This document shows positions 45,639 through 51,950 of a stretch of 51,950 nt of DNA, piece by piece (within the stretch, counting starts at the first letter, position 1; each line of letters begins with the position of its first letter). The translations under genes and the position numbers were made by a program. Below the pieces are notes generated by a model. It made no database searches, was not told the origin of the DNA, and saw only the letters and a list, made by a program, of their open reading frames with translations. Origin of the DNA: Streptomyces graminilatus (GTDB lineage Bacteria; Actinomycetota; Actinomycetes; Streptomycetales; Streptomycetaceae); assembly GCF_001418565.1 (NCBI RefSeq), contig NZ_LIQQ01000155.1, forward strand, positions 1 through 51,950, given 5' to 3'.

Positions 45639-47261
45639 ATGACGGAATCCAGCGAAACCAGCGAACCCAGAGTGCTCGACGACTCGTTCCATGTCTTCGA
45701 CACCACCCTGCGCGACGGCGCCCAGCGCGAGGGCATCAACCTCACCGTCGCCGACAAGCTGGCCATCGCACGGCACCTGGACGACTTCGGCGTCGGTTTC
45801 ATCGAGGGCGGCTGGCCGGGCGCCAACCCGCGCGACACCGAGTTCTTCGCCCGCGCCCAGCAGGAGATCGACTTCAGGCACGCCCAGCTCGTGGCCTTCG
45901 GCGCGACCCGCCGGGCCGGCGGCAAGGCGAGCGAGGACCCGCAGGTCAAGGCCCTGGTGGACTCCGGAGCACCCGTCGTCACGCTGGTCGCGAAGTCCCA
46001 CGACCGGCACGTCGAGCTGGCGCTGCGCACGACCCTCGACGAGAACCTGGAGATGGTCCGCGACACCGTCGCCCACCTGCGCTCCCAGGGCCGCCGTGTC
46101 TTCGTCGACTGCGAGCACTTCTTCGACGGCTACCGCGCGAACCCCGAGTACGCGAAGGCCGTCGTCCGCGCCGCGTCCGAGGCCGGCGCCGATGTCGTCA
46201 TCCTCTGCGACACCAACGGCGGCATGCTCCCGGCCCAGGTCCAGGCGGTCGTCGCCACGGTCCTCGCGGACACCGGAGCCCGCCTCGGCATCCACGCCCA
46301 GGACGACACGGGCTGCGCGGTGGCCAACACCCTCGCCGCCGTCGACGCGGGCGCGACCCACGTCCAGTGCACGGCGAACGGCTACGGCGAACGCGTCGGC
46401 AACGCCAACCTGTTCCCCGTCGTGGCGGCCCTTGAGCTGAAGTACGGCAAGCAGGTTCTGCCCGAGGGCGCGCTGCGCGAGATGACCCGTATCTCCCACG
46501 CCATCGCCGAGGTCGTCAACCTGACGCCGTCCACGCATCAGCCGTACGTGGGAGTCTCCGCCTTCGCCCACAAGGCCGGCCTGCACGCCTCCGCGATCAA
46601 GGTCGACCCCGACCTCTACCAGCACATCGACCCCGAGCAGGTCGGCAACACCATGCGGATGCTGGTCTCCGACATGGCGGGCCGCGCCTCCATCGAGCTC
46701 AAGGGCAAGGAACTCGGCGTCGACCTCGGCGACGACCGTGAGCTGGTCGGCCGGGTCGTCGAGCGGGTCAAGGAGCGCGAGCTTCAGGGCTACACGTTCG
46801 AGGCGGCCGACGCCTCCTTCGAGCTGCTGCTGCGCGCGGAGGCCGAGGGCAGGGCGCGTACGTACTTCGAGGTCGAGTCCTGGCGCGCGATCGTCGAGAA
46901 CCGCCCCGACGGCAGCCACGCCAACGAGGCCACGGTCAAGATCTTCGCCAAGGGCGAGCGCATCGTCGCGACGGCGGAGGGCAACGGCCCGGTCAACGCC
47001 CTCGACCGCGCCCTGAAGGTGGCCCTGGAGAAGATCTACCCGCCGCTCGCCAAGCTGGAGCTGGTCGACTACAAGGTCCGCATCCTGGAGGGCAAGCACG
47101 GCACGCAGTCCACGACCCGCGTCCTCATCTCCACATCGGACGGCAAGGGCGAGTGGTCGACGGTGGGCGTCGCCGACAACGTGATCGCCGCGTCCTGGGA
47201 GGCGCTGGCGGACGCCTACACCTACGGCCTGCTGCGGGCGGGCGTGGAGCCCGCCGAGTAG
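45639..47261 (+). CDS. cimA: Citramalate synthase (CimA; LeuA2-like)
   Basis: The 540-aa enzyme is of the citramalate/2-isopropylmalate synthase family, condensing acetyl-CoA with pyruvate (or a 2-oxo acid) on a route to 2-oxobutyrate and isoleucine. The DRE-TIM catalytic barrel starts VFDTTLRDGAQREGINLTVADKL. Other motifs are EGGWPGANPRDTEFF, VFVDCEHFFDGY, CDTNGGMLPAQV, HAQDDTGCAVANTLAAVDAGATHVQCTANGYGERVGNANL (metal and substrate site) and AFAHKAGLHASAI. A C-terminal LeuA regulatory domain (about 395-540) follows. ATG 45639 with AGGAG upstream is typical for the family; an in-frame GTG at 45582 with AGGGGG upstream would add 19 residues rich in Ile/Val/Leu. It has its own attenuator. Confidence 0.92.
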   Translation: MTESSETSEPRVLDDSFHVFDTTLRDGAQREGINLTVADKLAIARHLDDFGVGFIEGGWPGANPRDTEFFARAQQEIDFRHAQLVAFGATRRAGGKASEDPQVKALVDSGAPVVTLVAKSHDRHVELALRTTLDENLEMVRDTVAHLRSQGRRVFVDCEHFFDGYRANPEYAKAVVRAASEAGADVVILCDTNGGMLPAQVQAVVATVLADTGARLGIHAQDDTGCAVANTLAAVDAGATHVQCTANGYGERVGNANLFPVVAALELKYGKQVLPEGALREMTRISHAIAEVVNLTPSTHQPYVGVSAFAHKAGLHASAIKVDPDLYQHIDPEQVGNTMRMLVSDMAGRASIELKGKELGVDLGDDRELVGRVVERVKERELQGYTFEAADASFELLLRAEAEGRARTYFEVESWRAIVENRPDGSHANEATVKIFAKGERIVATAEGNGPVNALDRALKVALEKIYPPLAKLELVDYKVRILEGKHGTQSTTRVLISTSDGKGEWSTVGVADNVIAASWEALADAYTYGLLRAGVEPAE

Positions 47262-47349
47262 AAGACCGTGGAGGACTGTAGAGGACCGGTTTCGGCCTCA
47301 GTGGCGTGCGGCGGTTTCGCACCTTGACGGCTCAAAGGGGCACTTGTTG

Positions 47350-47376
47350 ACTCGCGGCGTGTGCCAAGCCGCGAGT
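47350..47376 (+). promoter_or_regulatory. Perfect inverted repeat upstream of the GH3 gene
   Basis: ACTCGCGGC (47350-47358) and GCCGCGAGT (47368-47376) form a 9-bp perfect dyad with a 9-nt spacer, overlapping TTGACT (47347-47352), a good -35. A TACACA lies at 47376. It is a likely operator for sugar-responsive control. Confidence 0.5.
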
Positions 47377-47407
47377 ACACACGAGGTGTTCAAGTGGACT
47401 CACGGAC

Positions 47408-47432
47408 TTGAGGACCTCAAGGACCTCAAGGA
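47408..47432 (+). repeat. Short repeats in the GH3 leader
   Basis: ACTTGAGGACCTCAAG is a dyad, overlapped by two GGACCTCAA units in tandem and a third GGAC. Possible regulator site or mRNA hairpin. Confidence 0.45.
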
Positions 47433-47463
47433 CTGCATTCGCCCCAGAGCCGAGGGAAGGTCC

Positions 47464-50400
47464 ATGCGACGAACCGCCCTGCTCGTCTGTGCCACTTTGC
47501 TGACCGGGCTGCTGCCCCTGGCCGCCGCGAGCACGGCGGCCGGTGCGGCGGCCAGGGCGGACGACCCCGCCCCCGCACCGGCGCCCGTCCCCGTCGACCG
47601 CTTCGAGGGCGAGGTCCCCTTCGCCTCCCCGCCCGCCGACGGAATCTTCACCTGGGGCGGCGACGCCGACGACCCGCCCCGGCTCGCCCTCACCGAACGG
47701 GCGGACGCCCCCGAGGGCGCCGAGGTCCTCACCGGCACGTACGACATCAACAACTACGGCGGCTTCAGCCACGACTTCGCCTTCGCCGAACCCGCCCACG
47801 ACTGGTCGGCGAGCAGGGGCGTCCGCTTCTGGTGGGAGGGCCGGAACAACGGCAGGAAGGTCAACTTCGAGCTGAAGGACGGCGGCGCCAACGGCGAGGC
47901 CTCCGAACTCTGGACGACCTCCTTCACGGACGACTTCACCGGCTGGAAGCGGATCGAGCTGCCCTTCACCGACTTCGCGTACCGCACGGACTACCAGCCG
48001 GTCGGCGGCATCGACCAGATCCTCGGCCTCACCGCGATGTGGGGGTACGCCCTCACGCTCCCCACCGGGATCAGCGGCCGGTTCGCCATGGACGGCGTCG
48101 AGCTGTACGGCAAGGCCGATCAGTCGCTGCGCGCGTCGGTCACCACCGACTCCGCCGTGTACCCGGTGAAGGAGGGCGGCACGGCGAAGGTCGCCGTCAC
48201 GGTCGGTACGACGGGATCCGCGCCGCTCACCGACCCGGTGACGGTCACATACGAGACGACGACGGACGGCACGGCCTCGGACGCCACCGACTACACACCG
48301 GTCCGCGGCGAGTTGACCTTCCCGGCGGGCACCGCCTCCGGCACCTCCCGCACGATCCAGGTCCCCACCCGCAAGGACAGGGCGGCGGAGCCGGCCGAGA
48401 CGATCCCCCTCAGGCTCACGGTCACCGGCGCCAAGGCGCCGCCCGAGACCCCGCAGATCGTCATCGACGCCCACGGACTCCCGTATCTGAACGGCAAGTT
48501 GCCGGTGAAGCAGCGCGTCGCCGACCTCCTCTCCCGTATGTCCCTGGCGGAGAAGGCCGGCCAGATGACCCAGGCCGAGCGCGGCGCGGTCGTGGCGACC
48601 CCGGGTGACATCGCCTCCTACGGCCTCGGCTCACTGCTCTCCGGCGGTGGTTCGACGCCCAACCCCAACACCCCGGCGGCCTGGGCGAGGATGATCGACG
48701 GCTTCCAACTCCGGGCGCGGGCAACGCGGTTCCAGATCCCCCTGATCTACGGGGTGGACGCGGTGCACGGTCACAACAACCTCGTCGGCGCCACGATCCT
48801 GCCGCACAACATCGGCATCGGGGCGAGCCGCGACCCCCAACTCGCTTACCAGGCAGGGAAGGTGACGGCGGCCGAGGTCCGGGCGACCGGCGTTCCCTGG
48901 GACTTCGCACCCTGTCTCTGCGTGGCCCGTGACGAACGCTGGGGGCGGACGTACGAGTCGTTCGGCGAGGACCCGGCTCTGGTGGAGTCGATGGAGACGG
49001 TGATCCAGGGCCTCCAAGGGCGCGCGGACGGCACGGAGTTGAAGAGGAACGACAAGGTCCTGGCGACCGCCAAGCACTTCGTGGGCGACGGCGGCACGGC
49101 ATACGGCTCCTCGACCACCGGCTCGTACACCATCGACCAGGGCGTCACCGAGGTCACCCGCGATCAGCTTGAGGCGGTCCACCTGGCGCCGTACCAGGAC
49201 GCCGTCGACCGGGGAGTCGGCTCGGTCATGCCGTCCTACTCCTCCCTCGACATCGCGGGGGACGGCCAGGGCCCGGTGAAGATGCACGCCCGCGCCGACA
49301 TGATCAACGGTGTGCTGAAGGGCCGGATGGGCTTCGACGGCTTCGTCGTCAGCGACTGGCAGGCCATCGACCAGATCCCCGGCGACTACGCCTCGGACGT
49401 CCGTACGTCTGTCAACGCGGGCCTCGACATGATCATGGTCCCGTACGCCTACAAGGACTTCCGGGCCACCCTGGTCACCGAGGCGACAGCCGGCCGGATC
49501 ACCAGCAGCCGGATCGATGACGCGGTCTCCCGCATCCTCACCCAGAAGTTCGAACTGGGCCTCTTCGAGAAGCCGTACGCCGACACGAGCGGCGCGGCGG
49601 CCATCGGCTCGGCCGAACACCGAGCGGTGGCACGGCAGTTGGCGGCGAAGTCACAGGTGCTGCTGAAGAACGCGAACGGCGTGCTGCCCCTCACCAAGTC
49701 CCAGAAGGTGTACGTCGCCGGGTCCAACGCCGATGACCTCGGCAACCAGACCGGCGGCTGGACCGTCACCTGGCAGGGTTCCTCCGGGAAGATCACCGAC
49801 GGCACGACGATCCTGGAGGGCATGCGCGGGGCGGGCGGTGACATCACCTACTCCAAGGACGCCTCCGCCCCGACCGCCGGATACGACGCCGGGGTGGTGG
49901 TGGTCGGCGAGACGCCCTACGCCGAGGGCATGGGCGACGTCGGCAACGGCAACGACCTGGAGCTGACCGACGCCGACAAGGCAGCGGTCGACAAGGTGTG
50001 CGCGGCGATGAAGTGCGCGGTGCTGGTGGTCGCCGGGCGCCCCCAGCTCATCGGCGACCGGCTCGGTCGCATCGACGCCCTGGTCGCCTCCTGGCTGCCG
50101 GGCACCGAGGGCGACGGCGTCGCCGACGTGCTCTACGGCAGGCGGGCGTTCACCGGCCAACTGCCGCTCACCTGGCCGAAGTCGATGGCCCAGCTCCCGA
50201 TCAACGTGGGCGACGCGACATACGATCCGCAGTTCCCGTACGGCTGGGGTCTGACGACGAGGACCAGGATCCCGGAGGGCGGCGAGAAGACCCTGAAGGC
50301 GCTGGGGGCCTCGGCAGCCGCGGCGGAGAAGGCCCATGACTCGAAGGCCGGACGCGCCCTGGTGACCAAGGCGCGGCTGATCGCGCAGGAGAGGATCGGC

Positions 50401-50514
50401 GGGCGGATCGCACCGGCCGCCGCCAAGCCCTTCGCCGACGCCGACCATCTGCTGCTGACCGGCAGGTACGGCGCGGCCGTGGCGAAGCTGAGGGCCGCGT
50501 ACAGGGCGGCCTGA
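47464..50514 (+). CDS. Secreted multidomain family 3 glycoside hydrolase
   Basis: A 1016-aa secreted beta-glycosidase. In order: a Sec signal peptide (about 1-35), a Pro/Ala linker, a carbohydrate-binding jelly-roll-like module (about 45-215; VRFWWEGRNNGRKVNFELKDGG), a Calx-beta-type module (about 225-335; VYPVKEGGTAKVAVTVGTTG), the GH3 catalytic barrel (about 345-690) with LADLLSRM-type start, YGVDAVHGHNNL, TAKHFVGDGGTAYG and the nucleophile Asp631 in GFVVSDWQAIDQ, the GH3 C domain (about 690-940) with NADDLGNQTGGWTVTWQG, and a helical C-terminal tail. It probably releases glucose or another sugar from plant polysaccharide fragments. The glycosidic linkage cannot be read from the sequence. 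It has a purine-rich GAGGGAAGG upstream and an operator-like dyad. Confidence 0.93.
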   Translation: MRRTALLVCATLLTGLLPLAAASTAAGAAARADDPAPAPAPVPVDRFEGEVPFASPPADGIFTWGGDADDPPRLALTERADAPEGAEVLTGTYDINNYGGFSHDFAFAEPAHDWSASRGVRFWWEGRNNGRKVNFELKDGGANGEASELWTTSFTDDFTGWKRIELPFTDFAYRTDYQPVGGIDQILGLTAMWGYALTLPTGISGRFAMDGVELYGKADQSLRASVTTDSAVYPVKEGGTAKVAVTVGTTGSAPLTDPVTVTYETTTDGTASDATDYTPVRGELTFPAGTASGTSRTIQVPTRKDRAAEPAETIPLRLTVTGAKAPPETPQIVIDAHGLPYLNGKLPVKQRVADLLSRMSLAEKAGQMTQAERGAVVATPGDIASYGLGSLLSGGGSTPNPNTPAAWARMIDGFQLRARATRFQIPLIYGVDAVHGHNNLVGATILPHNIGIGASRDPQLAYQAGKVTAAEVRATGVPWDFAPCLCVARDERWGRTYESFGEDPALVESMETVIQGLQGRADGTELKRNDKVLATAKHFVGDGGTAYGSSTTGSYTIDQGVTEVTRDQLEAVHLAPYQDAVDRGVGSVMPSYSSLDIAGDGQGPVKMHARADMINGVLKGRMGFDGFVVSDWQAIDQIPGDYASDVRTSVNAGLDMIMVPYAYKDFRATLVTEATAGRITSSRIDDAVSRILTQKFELGLFEKPYADTSGAAAIGSAEHRAVARQLAAKSQVLLKNANGVLPLTKSQKVYVAGSNADDLGNQTGGWTVTWQGSSGKITDGTTILEGMRGAGGDITYSKDASAPTAGYDAGVVVVGETPYAEGMGDVGNGNDLELTDADKAAVDKVCAAMKCAVLVVAGRPQLIGDRLGRIDALVASWLPGTEGDGVADVLYGRRAFTGQLPLTWPKSMAQLPINVGDATYDPQFPYGWGLTTRTRIPEGGEKTLKALGASAAAAEKAHDSKAGRALVTKARLIAQERIGGRIAPAAAKPFADADHLLLTGRYGAAVAKLRAAYRAA

Positions 50515-50526
50515 GCGTGCGGGAAC

Positions 50527-50576
50527 GGTCCTGGGGAGGAGGGCGAGGAGGGCGAGGGGGGATCCTCACCAGGACC
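50527..50576 (+). terminator. Hairpin after the GH3 gene
   Basis: GGTCCTGG (50527-50534) and CCAGGACC (50569-50576) form an 8-bp stem with a 34-nt loop of GGAGGGCGA repeats. No U-tract. Weak candidate. Confidence 0.35.
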
Positions 50577-50608
50577 AGGACCGATCTCCGTTTTCCCGGT
50601 TCCTCGGG

Positions 50609-50614
50609 TAGCTT
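50609..50614 (+). promoter_or_regulatory. -10 element of the last gene
   Basis: TAGCTT lies 7 nt before ATG 50622, suggesting a leaderless mRNA. Confidence 0.5.
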
Positions 50615-50621
50615 CGAACAT

Positions 50622-51950
50622 ATGAAGGCCGTACCGGTCCCGACTCTCGTACGCCTGCTGCTGGTGCCCCTCGTCGCGACACTCGCGGTACTCGCGCTGC
50701 TGACGGCCGCCGCGCCCGGCGCGCACGCGGCCACCGACATCTCGAAGATCGCCGAGGCGCTGCGCGCGGGCCCGGTGTACGTGGACCCGGCCGCCTCCGG
50801 CCTGCTGTCCCCGTCCGATGCCCGAGCGCTCGCCGCGAAGATCAAGCACGCGGACAAGCCCGTCCTCGTGGCCGTCCTCCCGGCCGGCTACCCGACGGCG
50901 AACCTCTTCACGAACCTCCGTACGGAGACAGGGATCACGGGTGTGTACGCCGTCCGCCTCGGCGACAGATTCGACGCGCGGGCGGACAGCAGCGTGCTCG
51001 GCCGGCCGGCGGTCCACAACCTGGTGACGGCGGCACGGACCGAGAGGGACACGAAGACCCAGCTCAACGACTTCGTCGACGCGGCGCTGCGCGGCACCGT
51101 CGGCGGTTCGGCGCCGGCCACCTGGAGCGGCTCGGGCGGCGGCGACACGGGTGGCGGGGTGAACACGGGGGCGCTGATCGCCTTCGGTGTGGTGCTGGTG
51201 GCGGGCGGGGCGGGCGCGTACGCGCTGGTCCGGCGCAATCGCGCACGCCACGAGGAGGAGCGGCGGGAGGCGCTGGCGAAGCTGACGGTCGTCGTCGACG
51301 AGGACATCACCGCGTTCGGCGAGGAACTCGACCGGCTCGACTTCCACCCCGCCGAGGCGGGCGCCGACGCCTCGATGCGCGCGGACTTCGAGCGGGCGCT
51401 GGACGCGTACGACAAGGCGAAGTCGCTGATGGCGGCCACCCGGCGGCCGGAGGAGGTGCGCGGGGTGACGCAGGCGCTGGAGGACGGCCGGTTCTCGCTC
51501 GCGCAGCTCGCCGCGCGCCGTGAGGGGCGCCCGCTGCCCGAACGGCGTGGCCCGTGCTTCTTCGACCCTCGGCACGGTCCGTCGGTCGCCGACGCGACCT
51601 GGACGCCGGCGGGCGGATCACCCCGCGAGGTCCCGGTCTGCGCCGCCGACCGGGCCCGCCTGGCCGACGGCCACGACCCGGCGGTCCGCGAGGTGGAGAC
51701 CGCCTCGGGGCCCCGCCCCTACTGGGACGCGGGCCCGGCGTACGGCCCCTGGGCGGGCGGCTATTTCGGCGGTGGCATCCTCCCCGGCCTCCTCGTCGGC
51801 ACGCTGCTCGGGAGCATGATGGCCACCCCGTCCTACGCGGCCGACTACGGCACCGGATACGGCGACTTCGGCGCCCCCGGCGGCTTCGACGGCGGCGACA
51901 TGTCCGGCGCGGACTTCGATCCCGGGGACTTCGGCGGAGGGGATTTCGGG
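50622..51950 (+). CDS. Secreted/membrane protein, cut by the window end
   Basis: An open frame of at least 443 codons runs off the window, so the C-terminus is missing. A signal peptide (LVPLVATLAVLALLTAAAPGAHA) is followed by an extracytoplasmic domain (TDISKIAEALRAGPVYVDPAASGLLSPSDARALAAKI; KPVLVAVLPAGYP) and a transmembrane helix (GALIAFGVVLVAGGAGAYALV). A charged cytoplasmic helical part follows (NRARHEEERREALAKL; a pair of lone Cys at about 314 and 341), then a Gly-rich loop with a hydrophobic stretch (GGYFGGGILPGLLVGTLLGSMM) and the start of a Gly/Asp/Phe-rich tail (GDFGAPGGFDGGD). I do not recognise the family. It resembles TPM-domain-like envelope proteins in layout. Confidence 0.8.
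   Translation, partial: MKAVPVPTLVRLLLVPLVATLAVLALLTAAAPGAHAATDISKIAEALRAGPVYVDPAASGLLSPSDARALAAKIKHADKPVLVAVLPAGYPTANLFTNLRTETGITGVYAVRLGDRFDARADSSVLGRPAVHNLVTAARTERDTKTQLNDFVDAALRGTVGGSAPATWSGSGGGDTGGGVNTGALIAFGVVLVAGGAGAYALVRRNRARHEEERREALAKLTVVVDEDITAFGEELDRLDFHPAEAGADASMRADFERALDAYDKAKSLMAATRRPEEVRGVTQALEDGRFSLAQLAARREGRPLPERRGPCFFDPRHGPSVADATWTPAGGSPREVPVCAADRARLADGHDPAVREVETASGPRPYWDAGPAYGPWAGGYFGGGILPGLLVGTLLGSMMATPSYAADYGTGYGDFGAPGGFDGGDMSGADFDPGDFGGGDFG

Overview
This window is chromosomal DNA from a Streptomyces (or a very close actinomycete). GC content is very high with strong third-position G/C bias, GTG starts are frequent, and many genes have a -10 hexamer only 6-8 nt before the start codon, as expected for leaderless mRNAs. 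As far as I remember the S. coelicolor map, the gene order matches its SCO5492-SCO5530 region: ligA, rmdB, gatCAB, cdgE, ilvBNC, serA, proline catabolism, leuB, ilvE, cimA/leuA2. It looks like conserved core chromosome. I see no rRNA, tRNA, CRISPR array, IS element, prophage or replication origin.

Layout. 1-5.9 kb: a short MetE-like methyltransferase-fold protein, NAD-dependent DNA ligase LigA, and a membrane-bound GGDEF-EAL protein (RmdB type). 6-9.6 kb: the gatC-gatA-(80-aa protein)-gatB operon for the Glu/Asp-tRNA amidotransferase. 9.7-18.4 kb: accessory and envelope genes, namely an acidic repeat-rich membrane protein, an MMPL transporter with an overlapping GNAT acetyltransferase, another acidic membrane protein, a 61-aa protein, a large LuxR-type ATPase regulator, and two small genes, one of them RelE/ParE-toxin-like. 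18.4-21.7 kb: a lipoprotein sugar dehydrogenase, an aldo/keto reductase and a divergent D-2-hydroxyacid dehydrogenase.

21.9-30.7 kb: a second c-di-GMP protein (CdgE type, intact GGDEF with I-site, degenerate EAL), then ilvB-ilvN-ilvC with a leader-peptide attenuator, then serA. 30.9-38.1 kb: a DHA2-type MFS efflux pump divergent from a TetR regulator with twin operators, a PucR-type regulator divergent from proline dehydrogenase and P5C dehydrogenase, and an alpha/beta hydrolase. 38.1-41.1 kb: a broken PIN-domain toxin gene, an acetyltransferase resembling aminoglycoside 2'-N-acetyltransferases, a 43-aa protein with a structured leader, and a Tat-type metallophosphoesterase. 41.3-47.3 kb: leuB, ilvE, a secreted beta-propeller protein and citramalate synthase. 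47.4 kb to the end: a multidomain secreted family 3 glycosidase and a secreted/membrane protein cut by the window edge.

The unifying theme is branched-chain amino acid synthesis (ilvBNC, leuB, ilvE, cimA). The most interesting observation is that cimA appears to carry its own transcription attenuator: a 16-aa leader peptide with tandem Ile codons (ATT ATT), followed 57 nt later by an intrinsic terminator. The ilvB leader peptide and terminator show the same 57-nt spacing and nearly the same terminator arms. Other items worth checking are a near-consensus BldD box before the cdgE-like gene, palindromes in the ilvE and leuB promoters, several short tandem-repeat blocks near promoters or in coding DNA, the AAC(2')-like gene, and the decayed VapC-like toxin.
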